Part shown: one piece after another, positions 14,918-23,340 of the stretch
How the letters are laid out: every line of letters starts with the position of its first letter
How positions within the stretch are numbered: position 1 is the stretch's first letter
From: JBGOTP01 sp041476545
GTDB lineage: Bacteria; Acidobacteriota; Vicinamibacteria; Vicinamibacterales; CAVVIG01
Direction: 5' to 3'
DNA length: 31,214 nucleotides
Assembly: GCA_041476545.1 (NCBI GenBank)
Contig: JBGOTP010000009.1
Location: 1 to 31,214, forward strand
The notes under the pieces: model-generated
What the model saw: the letters and a program-made list of their open reading frames with translations, nothing else
What the model was told of the DNA's origin: nothing
Databases searched by the model: none
Program-made: the position numbers and the translations under genes

Positions 14918-15820
14918 TTGCAGGATCTCAGGGTTGCGGCGCTGGAAGACGGTGGCCTCCTCGACGTTGCGGTCGATCGGGCGCTCGAGGCGCTGGGTCG
15001 AGACGAGCCGATTGCGCCATCGGTCCTGCGACTGCTGCTTCGCCACTACGCGATGACCGGGCGAGCCGATCTCGAGGCCGCGCTCGGGCCCGCACTGGCT
15101 CGCGCGCTGGACGTGTGCGGGCTCGATGAGCCGAAGCAGTCGGACTGGCTCATCCTCTTCGTGGAAGCCGTGACCCTCTCGCACGACAAGCGGATCCACG
15201 ACGCGGCCGTTGTGCTGGAGGCGAGCGTCAGACGCGGATGGCCGTCCGTTGAACGTGCCGGGGAGCAGGGATTCGTGGCGTCGGTCATGCGATCGATCGA
15301 CGCCTGTCTTCGCGCCGCCGATCTCCACGGCGATGACGCACGCACGCGCCTCGCCATCGTCGATGCCGTGGACGAACTCGAGAGGGTCGTCGGCCCGCGG
15401 TACCGGCCGGGAGCGGGTCTGACTGGTGGCATGGACAACGTGGACGACCTGCGAGGCGACTTGCGGGATTGCGCCAGCGCCGCGTCGGCCCTCCTCTCGG
15501 CGTACGAGCGTACCGGGCGTCTGCCGTATTCGATGCTGGCCGAGGAACTGATGCAATTCGCCATCCGGCTGAAGCCGGATCCCACGGACGTCATCGCCAG
15601 TTGCGAAGCGGTCAGCGTGCTTTGTCGCATTGCCGCCCTCCACGAGGATGCGGAGTATCGGGAGGCGGCGGTGATTGCGCCGGACACCGACTACGCGGCA
15701 GACGCCGAACGTTTACTGGTCTCTCTGGCCGACCGGTTTCATGCGCGCGGTGCGGCGGTCGCGGCGGAATATGGTCTCGCACTCGCCGACTGGCTCGCTC
15801 TCCAGCCCAATCTGCAATAG
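14918..15820 (+). CDS. Alpha-helical protein of unknown function
   Basis: The frame starts at TTG 14918 and gives 300 residues, nearly all predicted helical from heptad-like Ala/Leu patterns (SVLRLLLRHYAMTGRADLEAALGPALARAL). Segments such as AASALLSAYERTGRLPYSMLAEELM and the late RLLVSLADRFHARGAAVAAEYGLALADWL recall the alpha/alpha-barrel half of YyaL/DUF255 proteins, but the N-terminal thioredoxin half is absent; this is a weak call. A palindromic repeat is embedded in frame and encodes IRLKPDPTD. The longer open frame to the left runs antisense to the membrane-protein gene and is not likely coding. Transketolase starts 20 bp after the stop, so the two are probably one transcript. Confidence 0.7.
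   Translation: MQDLRVAALEDGGLLDVAVDRALEALGRDEPIAPSVLRLLLRHYAMTGRADLEAALGPALARALDVCGLDEPKQSDWLILFVEAVTLSHDKRIHDAAVVLEASVRRGWPSVERAGEQGFVASVMRSIDACLRAADLHGDDARTRLAIVDAVDELERVVGPRYRPGAGLTGGMDNVDDLRGDLRDCASAASALLSAYERTGRLPYSMLAEELMQFAIRLKPDPTDVIASCEAVSVLCRIAALHEDAEYREAAVIAPDTDYAADAERLLVSLADRFHARGAAVAAEYGLALADWLALQPNLQ
15563..15585. repeat. Half of the double-palindrome element, in frame inside a gene
   Basis: ATCCGGCTGAAGCCGGAT (15563-15580) followed by CCCAC matches the left half of the 7755/9144 elements without mismatch to copy 2. It is read through as IRLKPDPTD in the helical protein gene. The rest of the element (second palindrome) is missing. Confidence 0.9.
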
Positions 15821-15840
15821 AATTTGCCCGGGGGCCTCTG

Positions 15841-17727
15841 TTGGATCGCTCTGCACTGATACCAGGACTGCAAAATATCGCCACGCGGCTGCGCGTCGAC
15901 TCGATCCGGGCAACATCTCAATCAGCCAGCGGGCACCCGACGAGCTGCTGCTCGGCGGCCGACGTCGTCGCGGCGCTGTTCTTCGCCGAAATGCGTTTCG
16001 ATCCGAAGGATCCGCAGCACCCGCTGAGCGATCGATTCATCCTCTCGAAAGGGCATGCAGCGCCGCTCCTCTATGCAGCATGGGCCGAGGCTGGGGCGTT
16101 CGATCGATCCGAATTGCTCAAGTTGCGCGAGATTGGGTCCGACCTCGAGGGGCATCCGACACCGCGGCTGCCGTTTGTCGATGTGGCGACCGGATCGCTC
16201 GGGCAGGGCATGTGCGCGGCCATCGGCTGCGCACTGAACGCCCGCCGCATCCAGTCGGACTACCGGACGTATTGCCTGATTGGCGACGGCGAAACGGCCG
16301 AAGGGTCTGTCTGGGAAGCGGCGGACGTGGCCGCGATGGATGGTCTCGATAATCTCTGCGGCATCACCGACGTGAATGCCCTCGGTCAGAGCCGGCCGAC
16401 GATGTGGCAGCACGACATGGAGCAGTTCGCGCGGCGATGGCGCGCATTCGGGTGGCACGCCATCGTTATCGATGGCCACGACATGAACGCGATTCTCGAT
16501 GCCTACGCGGAGGCGCGCAGCACGCGCGGACGCCCGACGATGATCCTGGCGCGAACGATCAAGGGGAAGGGCGTGTCGTTCACCGAGGGGAAGGACGGCT
16601 GGCACGGCAGGCCGTTCAAGAAAGGCGAGGAACTCGATCGCGCCCTCGCCGAACTCGAGCAGCAGATGGTCCCCGCGCCGGCGAACGCGAATCTGCCACA
16701 GCAGATCGCCAGGCCACCCGCTCGTCCCGCGCCGCCGCCGGCGCCAAAGGCTGTCGCGCCGCCCTCCTACAAACCGGGCGATCAGGTCGCGACGCGCGAG
16801 GCGTACGGCACGGCCATCGCCAAACTCGGCGAGGCGGACTCCTGCGTCGTCGCGCTGGACGCCGACGTCAAGAACTCGACGTTCAGCGACAAGTTCGAGA
16901 AGGCGTGCCCCGATCGCTTCTATCAGAACTTCATTGCCGAGCAGGTGATGATCGGTGCGGCGATGGGCCTGGCCGCGCGTGGTGCGATCCCGTTCCCCTC
17001 CACCTTCGCCTGTTTTCTGACGCGTGCGGCCGATTTCATCCGGATGGCTGCCATCAGCAACGTGGGGATCAAGATGGCAGGTTCGCACGCCGGCGTCTCG
17101 ATTGGCGAAGACGGGCCATCGCAGATGGCGCTCGAGGATCTGGCGATGTGCCGCGCGCAGCCGAACGTCACGGTGCTGTATCCGTGCGACGCCGTCAGTG
17201 CGGAGCGCCTGGTGGCGCTGGCCGCGTATCATCCCGGGCCGGCGTACATCCGCACGAGCCGTCCGAAGACACCGGTGATTTATTCCGCCGACGAGGTGTT
17301 CACGATCGGCGGACTGAAAATCCTGCGCGAGAGCGGGAACGACGTGGCCACCGTGGTGGCGGCGGGCGTCACCGTCTTCGAAGCGCTGAAAGCGTACGAC
17401 CAGCTGAAGGTGGAAGGTGCCGCGATTCGTGTGATCGACCTCTACTCGGTGGCGCCCGTCGATCGAGTGGCGCTCGTCGCCGCCGGTACGGCAACCGGCG
17501 GCGCCATCATCACCGTGGAAGATCACTACGCGGCCGGCGGCATCGGCGACGCGGTGGCTGAAGCGGTCAGCGAAGCCGGCATCCGGGTGCACCGCATCGC
17601 GGTGCGCGAGATTCCCCGTAGCGGCAAGCCCGAGGAACTCCTGGATCGGTTCGGCATCTCCGCGAAACACATCGTCGACGCTGTTCGAACGGTGGCCGCC
17701 CGGAGATCAGTCGCAGCCCAGCGCTGA
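15841..17727 (+). CDS. tkt: Transketolase, animal-type
   Basis: The 628-residue protein has the full transketolase layout. It begins with ThDP/pyrophosphate-domain motifs SGHPTSCCSAADVVAALFF and SDRFILSKGHAAPLLYAAWA, then GDGETAEGSVWEA with DNLCGITDVNALGQS. A Pro/Ala linker lies near 280-320. The pyrimidine domain follows with FIAEQVMIGAAMGLA (catalytic Glu) and SHAGVSIGEDGPSQMALEDL, then the C-terminal domain. It moves two-carbon units between sugar phosphates in the pentose phosphate or Calvin pathway. Wording and length are closer to mammalian TKT (about 623 residues) than to E. coli TktA (about 660). The start is TTG 15841 (CTG 15838 is possible); TAGAAT at 15818-15823 may be its own -10. 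The longer frame upstream overlaps the previous gene. Confidence 0.92.
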   Translation: MDRSALIPGLQNIATRLRVDSIRATSQSASGHPTSCCSAADVVAALFFAEMRFDPKDPQHPLSDRFILSKGHAAPLLYAAWAEAGAFDRSELLKLREIGSDLEGHPTPRLPFVDVATGSLGQGMCAAIGCALNARRIQSDYRTYCLIGDGETAEGSVWEAADVAAMDGLDNLCGITDVNALGQSRPTMWQHDMEQFARRWRAFGWHAIVIDGHDMNAILDAYAEARSTRGRPTMILARTIKGKGVSFTEGKDGWHGRPFKKGEELDRALAELEQQMVPAPANANLPQQIARPPARPAPPPAPKAVAPPSYKPGDQVATREAYGTAIAKLGEADSCVVALDADVKNSTFSDKFEKACPDRFYQNFIAEQVMIGAAMGLAARGAIPFPSTFACFLTRAADFIRMAAISNVGIKMAGSHAGVSIGEDGPSQMALEDLAMCRAQPNVTVLYPCDAVSAERLVALAAYHPGPAYIRTSRPKTPVIYSADEVFTIGGLKILRESGNDVATVVAAGVTVFEALKAYDQLKVEGAAIRVIDLYSVAPVDRVALVAAGTATGGAIITVEDHYAAGGIGDAVAEAVSEAGIRVHRIAVREIPRSGKPEELLDRFGISAKHIVDAVRTVAARRSVAAQR

Positions 17728-17741
17728 GCTTTCTCGTAGGA

Positions 17742-17763
17742 CAGAATTCAGTGCTATATTCTG
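17742..17763. promoter_or_regulatory. Promoter and candidate operator of the toxin-antitoxin pair
   Basis: Arms CAGAAT (17742-17747) and ATTCTG (17758-17763) form a dyad with a 10-base spacer. It overlaps a -10-like TATATT (17755-17760) that lies 7 nt before the antitoxin ATG, so the message may be leaderless. Position and symmetry fit autorepression by the Phd-type antitoxin; this is inference. Confidence 0.45.
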
Positions 17764-17767
17764 ATCT

Positions 17768-18052
17768 ATGAAAGCTGCGAATGTGCGGCCGATCACGGAC
17801 CTAAAGAATCGGACGAAGGAACTTGTTCGCGAAGTTGCTGAGGGCGGTCAACCGGTTGTGATCACCCAGAACGGCAGACCCAAGGTCGTGGTCGTGGCCG
17901 TGGACCAGCACGATCGCCTTCAGGACACGCTCGCCCTGCTGAAGCTTCTGGCGCAGAGCCAGGAGTCGCTGACGAGAACCCGCCGCGTCCATTCGACCGC
18001 CGAGGTTCGTCGTCGGGCCAAAGTGGCGCTCGCAAAGGCCGCTAAGAGGTGA
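17768..18052 (+). CDS. Phd/YefM-type antitoxin
   Basis: The 94-residue protein starts KAANVRPITDLKNRTKELVREVAEGGQPVVITQNGRP, the Phd/YefM DNA-binding fold in which the antitoxin represses its own operon. The basic C-terminal half (TRTRRVHSTAEVRRRAKVALAKAAKR) would bind and block the toxin. The stop overlaps the toxin start by 4 nt (GTGA), a layout that couples their synthesis. A short dyad overlaps the promoter just upstream. Confidence 0.92.
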   Translation: MKAANVRPITDLKNRTKELVREVAEGGQPVVITQNGRPKVVVVAVDQHDRLQDTLALLKLLAQSQESLTRTRRVHSTAEVRRRAKVALAKAAKR

Positions 18053-18384
18053 GCCGCGGACGGTACTCCGTCGTCTGGACGGAGGTAGCCTCCCAAGACG
18101 TCGAGCGCCTGGCTTCGTACCTCCTGGAAGAAACCCCTTTCCGCGCCGAGCGGATCCTCCTCCGCATCATCGCCCGCGGCGAATCGCTCGAGGCCGTTCC
18201 TGAGCGCGGCCGCACGCCTCGCGAGTTGCGCGCCATCGGAGATCAAACGTGGCTCGAGATTCAGGAGTTGCCCTGGAGAATCGTCTACCGGATCATGGAG
18301 GGGAAGATTGTGGAAATTCACGGTGTATTCGACGGCCGTCGAAGCCTGGAGGACATCCTGATGGAGCGCCTCCTTCGGGCGTGA
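18049..18384 (+). CDS. ParE/RelE-superfamily toxin
   Basis: The 111-residue product has the ParE/RelE pattern: YSVVWTEVASQDVERLASYLLEE at the N-terminus, the helix around AERILLRIIARGESLEAVPERGRTPREL, then LEIQELPWRIVYRIMEGKIVEIHGVFDGRR. RelE-like members cut mRNA on the ribosome; ParE-like members poison gyrase. The sequence resembles ParE-like members more (VPERGR, WRIVYRI), but the target cannot be fixed by eye. GTG at 18049 lies inside the antitoxin stop. It appears intact, with no frameshift. Confidence 0.9.
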   Translation: MSRGRYSVVWTEVASQDVERLASYLLEETPFRAERILLRIIARGESLEAVPERGRTPRELRAIGDQTWLEIQELPWRIVYRIMEGKIVEIHGVFDGRRSLEDILMERLLRA

Positions 18385-18400
18385 TACCGGGCTCTGACTG

Positions 18401-18406
18401 TATAAT
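18401..18406 (+). promoter_or_regulatory. TATAAT box upstream of the Ser/Thr kinase gene
   Basis: A perfect TATAAT lies 30 nt before the kinase ATG (18437), just after the toxin stop. A ribosome-binding GGAG follows at 18429-18432. The -35 region is weak. It suggests a separate promoter for the kinase. Confidence 0.5.
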
Positions 18407-18436
18407 CGCGCGGCTCCTCTGATCCGTCGGAGAACA

Positions 18437-21184
18437 ATGCCGCTCGCCACAGGCACGCGTCTTGGCCCCTACGAAGTCGTCGCCCTCCTTGGCGCGGGAG
18501 GCATGGGGGAGGTGTACCGGGCCACGGACACACGCCTCAACCGCACGGTCGCTATCAAGATTCTTCCTCCGCACATCTCCGCGAATCCCGAAATGAAGCA
18601 GCGCTTCGAACGCGAAGCGCAGACCATCGCCGGACTGAACCATCCGCACATCTGCACGCTGCACGACGTGGGTCGTCAGGATGGCGTCGATTACCTGGTG
18701 ATGGAATGCCTGGAAGGCGAGACGCTCGCGGCGCGGCTGGAGCGCGGCCCGATGCCGGTCGCCGAGGCCGTCCGCGTGGCGAGCGAGGTCGGCGACGCGC
18801 TCGACAAGGCGCACCGGCAAGGCATCGTCCATCGGGATTTCAAGCCCGGCAACATCATGCTCACAAAGAGCGGCTCCAAGCTGCTCGACTTCGGCCTGGC
18901 GAAGCTGCGATCTCCGGAATCACCGACGCCCGTGTCGGTGTCGGCGATGCCCACCAACGCGAAAGAGTTGACGATGGCGGGGAGCATTCTCGGGACGCTT
19001 CAGTACATGGCGCCTGAGCAGCTTGAAGGCAAGGAAGCCGACGAGCGGACCGACGTGTTCGCCTTCGGCGCGACCGTGTACGAAATGCTCACGGGGCGAA
19101 AGGCGTTTCAGGGCAAGACACAGGTAAGTCTGATGGCGTCGATTCTCGAGCACGAGCCGCCGCCGATGCTGTCGTTGCAGCCGATTCTGCCGGCAGCGCT
19201 CGACGCGCTGGTTCACGGCTGCCTCGCGAAAGATCCGGACGAACGCTGGCAATCGATCCGCGACGTGGTGCGACAACTGAAGCAGATCAGCGAGCGTCCG
19301 GTGGATGCGCCGGCCGTCAGTACAGCGCCTTCCGGTGTTCGGCGTCGCGAACGGTTGATCTGGGGAGCGCTTGCTGGTGTCCTCGCCGTGATTGCCGTGG
19401 CGCTCGGCGCTCGCGCCGTGTTTCGGCAAGACGCGCCGCTGCCTGTCGTTCGTTTTGAAGTGTCACCGCCGGCCGGTGGGGTGTGGACGGGTGCTCCGCC
19501 ACGGTTTTCTGTTTCGCCGGACGGCAAGTATCTCGTCTTTGCGGCGTTCCTCGGCGCCGACAAGACCGAGCGACTCTGGATTCGGCGCCTGGACTCTCCC
19601 GACGCCAAGCCTATTGCGGGGACAGAGAGCATCCAGGGGGCGCTTGCGCCGCAGTCTCCATTCTGGTCGTCGGACAGCCGTTCCATCGGCTTCTTTGTCC
19701 AGAGCGAAGCGCGGGATGCCGGCACCAGCAAATTGAAGAAGGTGGACGTCCAGGGTGGCCCCGTTCAGGCGCTGTGCGAATTGCCAGCGAACAACGCTGG
19801 TGCTTCGTGGAATGCCGATGGAATGATTCTGGTCTCGACCCAGGGGACCAATGGCATACAGCGTGTCCCGGCCAGCGGTGGCGTGCCCGTACAGGTGACG
19901 ACTCTCGACAACGCGCAGAAGGAGATCGCGCATCTCTGGCCTCAGTTTCTACCCGACGGTCGTCACTTTCTGTATCAGGCGCAGACAGCCGAGCGCGCAC
20001 AGTGGGCGATTTATGCCGGTTCGCTGGATTCGAGCAATCGCAAGATGCTGGTCCGTTCGGAGTACGCGCAGTTTGCGGCGCCCAACTTCCTGCTCTATGC
20101 GCGTGGTGATGCCCTGCTGGCGCAGCGTCTGGATCTGGGGAAGTTTGAACTGATTGGGGAGCCTGTCCTCGTCGCGGAATCTCTGATGCGCCTTGTGAGC
20201 AACGGACGCGTCGGGTTCTCCGTGTCGAACCTGGGAGTCCTTGTATACAGCAGCAGTCCCGCCGTCCAGACGACCCCAGCCGGAAACCGGCAGCTGGTCT
20301 GGAGCGATCGCGCGGGAAAAATGAGCGCGCCGATCGGCGCCCCGGTCAGTGCAACCGCTCTCAAGCTGTCTCCTGACGCAAAGCTTGTGGCACTCGCCGA
20401 ATCGCTGTCGGGGACGGCGTTGGATCTCTGGGTCTATGACATCAATCGCGGTCTCAAGACGAGGCTGACGACCGACCCGGCCGCCGACAGCAATCCGGTC
20501 TGGTCGCCGGACGGGTCCCGCCTGGTATTCAGTTCGAACCGAGACGGGAAGGGAATTTCTCTCTACGAGAAGCCCGTCAGTGGAGCTGTCCCCGAGCGAC
20601 TGCTCCTCGAAGCCGAACAGGGGGTCAACCTGATCCCGCTCGACATATCGCTCGACGAAACATTCCTCGTATTTACGAAAGGCAGGGGCGCATCTCGAGA
20701 CCTGTGGATGCTGCCTCTCTCCGGCGACAGGAAGCCGGTTCCCTATCTCGCGACTCCCTTCGATGAGGGCGGGGCGATGCTCTCGCCCAACGGGCGCTGG
20801 CTCGCCTACGTCTCAAACGAATCGGGCCTGTATCAGGTCGTCGTCCAGCCGTTTCCCGATCCATCCAAAGGCAAGTGGCAGATTTCCATCGGTGGAGGTC
20901 TGGGCCCCCGGTGGAAGCGTGATGGCCGGGAACTCTACTACTTCGATGCCACCGGCCGGATCGTGGCCGTGCCGGTATCGACGGATTCGGCCTTCCAGTT
21001 CGGAAAGGCGGCACCTCTCTTTGAAGTACCGTTCCCGGTTGCCGCGAGTCTCACCTCGTCGCTTCCGTACGACGTGGCCGCAGATGGTCAGCGTTTTCTT
21101 CTGTCGGTTCCCCTGAATCGCGTGGCCTCGGCACCGCCCACGCCGCTCACCGTGACGCTCAACTGGACCGCCGCGATAAAGTAG
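18437..21184 (+). CDS. Membrane Ser/Thr protein kinase with C-terminal WD40/TolB-like propeller
   Basis: The 915-residue protein has a PknB-type kinase domain (about 10-285): GAGGMGEVY (19-27), Lys 41 in AIKIL, catalytic HRDFKPGN (132-139), DFG (151-153) and APEQ (192-195). One membrane helix (about 307-329, WGALAGVLAVIAVALGARAVF) puts the rest outside the cytoplasm. From about 340 onward, repeated strands of the PD40/TolB kind appear (FSVSPDGKYLVFAA, NPVWSPDGSRLVFSSNRDG, AMLSPNGRWLAYVSNESG), forming a beta-propeller sensor. It probably phosphorylates cytoplasmic proteins in answer to an external ligand. HRDF replaces the common HRDL; all catalytic residues are present. The fusion type is frequent in Acidobacteriota. 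It stands as a single gene. Confidence 0.93.
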   Translation: MPLATGTRLGPYEVVALLGAGGMGEVYRATDTRLNRTVAIKILPPHISANPEMKQRFEREAQTIAGLNHPHICTLHDVGRQDGVDYLVMECLEGETLAARLERGPMPVAEAVRVASEVGDALDKAHRQGIVHRDFKPGNIMLTKSGSKLLDFGLAKLRSPESPTPVSVSAMPTNAKELTMAGSILGTLQYMAPEQLEGKEADERTDVFAFGATVYEMLTGRKAFQGKTQVSLMASILEHEPPPMLSLQPILPAALDALVHGCLAKDPDERWQSIRDVVRQLKQISERPVDAPAVSTAPSGVRRRERLIWGALAGVLAVIAVALGARAVFRQDAPLPVVRFEVSPPAGGVWTGAPPRFSVSPDGKYLVFAAFLGADKTERLWIRRLDSPDAKPIAGTESIQGALAPQSPFWSSDSRSIGFFVQSEARDAGTSKLKKVDVQGGPVQALCELPANNAGASWNADGMILVSTQGTNGIQRVPASGGVPVQVTTLDNAQKEIAHLWPQFLPDGRHFLYQAQTAERAQWAIYAGSLDSSNRKMLVRSEYAQFAAPNFLLYARGDALLAQRLDLGKFELIGEPVLVAESLMRLVSNGRVGFSVSNLGVLVYSSSPAVQTTPAGNRQLVWSDRAGKMSAPIGAPVSATALKLSPDAKLVALAESLSGTALDLWVYDINRGLKTRLTTDPAADSNPVWSPDGSRLVFSSNRDGKGISLYEKPVSGAVPERLLLEAEQGVNLIPLDISLDETFLVFTKGRGASRDLWMLPLSGDRKPVPYLATPFDEGGAMLSPNGRWLAYVSNESGLYQVVVQPFPDPSKGKWQISIGGGLGPRWKRDGRELYYFDATGRIVAVPVSTDSAFQFGKAAPLFEVPFPVAASLTSSLPYDVAADGQRFLLSVPLNRVASAPPTPLTVTLNWTAAIK

Positions 21185-21272
21185 GCTCGACCTTCAGCCG
21201 ACTCAGCCGGCACTCAAGGACACTCCGCTCTTGAGCGAGATGATCAAAGAAGGCGGCACGGTCAAGAAATAG
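21183..21272 (+). other. Possible C-terminal gene remnant between kinase and ABC genes
   Basis: In the 170-bp gap before the ABC ATPase, one frame reads QPALKDTPLLSEMIKE and ends GGTVKK with a stop at 21270-21272. Its composition is protein-like but no start codon fits in the gap, since the kinase stop lies directly upstream in another frame. It may be the tail of a deleted gene or chance. The rest of the gap shows nothing further. Confidence 0.25.
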
Positions 21273-21354
21273 CGCTGGGACCAGTCACCGGGCGTCGGCG
21301 GCCGTTCGCCGGAAAGGCGTGGGGATCGCGATCGCTCGTGCGAAGATTCATCCC

Positions 21355-22134
21355 ATGACGCTCGTGACGCCAGCGCTCGAGATCAAAGACCTGCGGAAGT
21401 CGTTCGGTTCGCTCGTGGCCGTAGACGAGGTCTCGTTCAGACTCGAGCGGGGACAGCTCGTGGGTCTGCTCGGCCCGAACGGCGCCGGGAAGACGACCAC
21501 CGTCTCGATGATTGCGGGGCTCCTGACGCCCGATCGCGGCCGCGTGCTGGTGAATGGTCAGGCGCTCGCGGGTGACACCGATCCCGCGAAACGCCGCATC
21601 GGCCTCGTGCCTCAGGATCTCGCGCTGTACGATGAGCTCAGCGCGCGCGCCAACCTGCGGTTTTTTGGCGCCCTCTACAGTCTGACCGGCCGGGCGCTCG
21701 AACAGGCGATCGGCTCGGTGCTCGATCTCGTCGGGCTCGCGGACCGCGCCCGCGATCTGGTCAGGACCTTCAGCGGCGGGATGAAACGCCGGCTCAATCT
21801 GGCGGCAGGCCTCCTGCACGATCCCGACATCCTGCTCCTCGACGAGCCCACCGTCGGCGTCGATCCACAGAGCCGGAACGCGATCTTCGAGAACCTCGAA
21901 CTCCTCAAGAGTCGCGGCAAGGCGCTGCTGTACACGACACACTACATGGAAGAAGTCGAACGCCTCGCCGACCGGATTGTGGTGATGGATCACGGCACCG
22001 TGATCGCGGAAGACACGCTCGACGGCCTGCAGTCGCGCGTCGGCGGCCCTGGCTCCGGAGGTCGTGCCGGCGGTGGGCGCGCGACGCTCGAAGCCGTGTT
22101 TCTCACGCTGACCGGCAGAAGCCTGCGCGACTGA
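21355..22134 (+). CDS. ABC-2 type exporter ATP-binding protein
   Basis: From ATG 21355 the product has 259 residues with Walker A GPNGAGKT (40-47), Q-loop VPQD, signature FSGGMKRR (139-146), Walker B LLLDEP (160-165, catalytic Glu 164) and the switch His in TTHYMEEVERLADRI. It is of the DrrA/NatA/CcmA kind, which powers export or drug resistance. A Gly-rich insert (GGPGSGGRAGGGR) lies near the C-terminus. GTG at 21319 is an alternative start that adds 12 residues and has GGAAAGG before it. The permease gene follows 54 bp downstream, so the two form one operon. Confidence 0.92.
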   Translation: MTLVTPALEIKDLRKSFGSLVAVDEVSFRLERGQLVGLLGPNGAGKTTTVSMIAGLLTPDRGRVLVNGQALAGDTDPAKRRIGLVPQDLALYDELSARANLRFFGALYSLTGRALEQAIGSVLDLVGLADRARDLVRTFSGGMKRRLNLAAGLLHDPDILLLDEPTVGVDPQSRNAIFENLELLKSRGKALLYTTHYMEEVERLADRIVVMDHGTVIAEDTLDGLQSRVGGPGSGGRAGGGRATLEAVFLTLTGRSLRD

Positions 22135-22188
22135 CGGACCTGCAACGCCAGCACCCATCGCCGCCACCCATCGCCACCACGAGAACCG

Positions 22189-23334
22189 ATGCCCATCACA
22201 CCGCTCCTCGCCATGATCCGCAAGGACCTGCAGCTCTTTTTCAGCGACCGGCGCGCGGTCATCGTCAGTTTCGTCGTGCCAATCGCCATCGCGTCGTTTT
22301 TCGGGATGGTCTTTGCCGGCGCCGGAGGGAATAGCGGCGAGCCGGCGCGGATTGCGATCGCCATGGTGGATCGCGATATGAGCGCCATCTCGAAAGCCGT
22401 AGTCGCCGGAGCGCAGGCCGACAGAAGCCTGACCGTGACCCTGCCCCCGGAGGATGAAGCCCGGGACGCGGTCAGACGCGGACGCACGGCCGTCGCCGTC
22501 GTCATTCCGCCCGGCTTCGGAGACGCGGCAGGCAAGGCGTTGTTTGGCGGCGGGGACAAGCCGGAACTCAGCCTGCTCCACGATCCTTCGCGCGGCGCCG
22601 AGTTCGCGATGGTGCGCGGCATGCTCACCCAGCACGTGATGGAGGCCGTGAGCCATGACATGTCCGGAGGCGCTCGACGCATCACGCTGCCCTACACGGT
22701 GCGAGAGGAGGCGATGACCGGGGCCAACGCCGCCTACAACGGCTACGCGCACTCCTTCGCCGGCATGGCGATTCAGTTCTTGCTGTTCGCGATGGCGAAT
22801 ATCGGCGTTGAGATGCTGCTCGAACGTCAGCGCGGACTGTGGGCACGCCTGCGCAGCGCGCCCGTGTCGAAGCTGACGCTGCTGTCGGGCAAGGCCGCGA
22901 GCGGCACGATCATCTCGCTGATGATCCTGCTCGTCTCGTTCGGATTCGCCATGCTCGTGTTCAAGGTCCGGATTCAGGGCAGCGTGGCCGGCTTTCTGGG
23001 CGTCTCGATCGCCTGCGCGGTGATGGCGTCGACCTTCGGCCTGCTCGTCGCGGCGCTCGGCAATTCTCCGGCGACCGCCCGCGGCGTGACCATGCTGGCG
23101 GTGCTGATGATGGTGATGCTCGGCGGCGCGTGGGTGCCGACGTTTGTGTTTCCGGCGTGGCTCCAGCGTGGGACGATGGTCGTGCCGGTGCGATGGGCCG
23201 TCGATGGACTCGACGCGATGACGTGGCGCGGCATCGGGTTGCGCGGCGCCGTGCTGCCGATGGTCGTGCTCATCGGCTTTGCCGTGCTGTTTGCGACGAT
23301 CGCGGCGGCGCGCTTCAGATGGGAGGAAGGGTAG
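22189..23334 (+). CDS. ABC-2 type exporter permease
   Basis: The 381-residue membrane protein has one N-terminal helix (VIVSFVVPIAIASFFGMVFAG), a large extracytoplasmic domain (about 50-175), then five C-terminal helices: QFLLFAMANIGVEML, IISLMILLVSFGFAMLV, GFLGVSIACAVMASTFGLLVAAL, MLAVLMMVMLGGAWVPTFVF and LPMVVLIGFAVLFATIAAA. The ERQRGLWARLRSAPVSKLTLLSGK cytoplasmic loop is typical of ABC-2/YhaP-like permeases and meets the ATPase. With the partner gene it should form a homodimeric exporter; the substrate is unknown. The start ATG 22189 has a modest purine stretch before it. Confidence 0.92.
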   Translation: MPITPLLAMIRKDLQLFFSDRRAVIVSFVVPIAIASFFGMVFAGAGGNSGEPARIAIAMVDRDMSAISKAVVAGAQADRSLTVTLPPEDEARDAVRRGRTAVAVVIPPGFGDAAGKALFGGGDKPELSLLHDPSRGAEFAMVRGMLTQHVMEAVSHDMSGGARRITLPYTVREEAMTGANAAYNGYAHSFAGMAIQFLLFAMANIGVEMLLERQRGLWARLRSAPVSKLTLLSGKAASGTIISLMILLVSFGFAMLVFKVRIQGSVAGFLGVSIACAVMASTFGLLVAALGNSPATARGVTMLAVLMMVMLGGAWVPTFVFPAWLQRGTMVVPVRWAVDGLDAMTWRGIGLRGAVLPMVVLIGFAVLFATIAAARFRWEEG

Positions 23335-23340
23335 GGCGGA

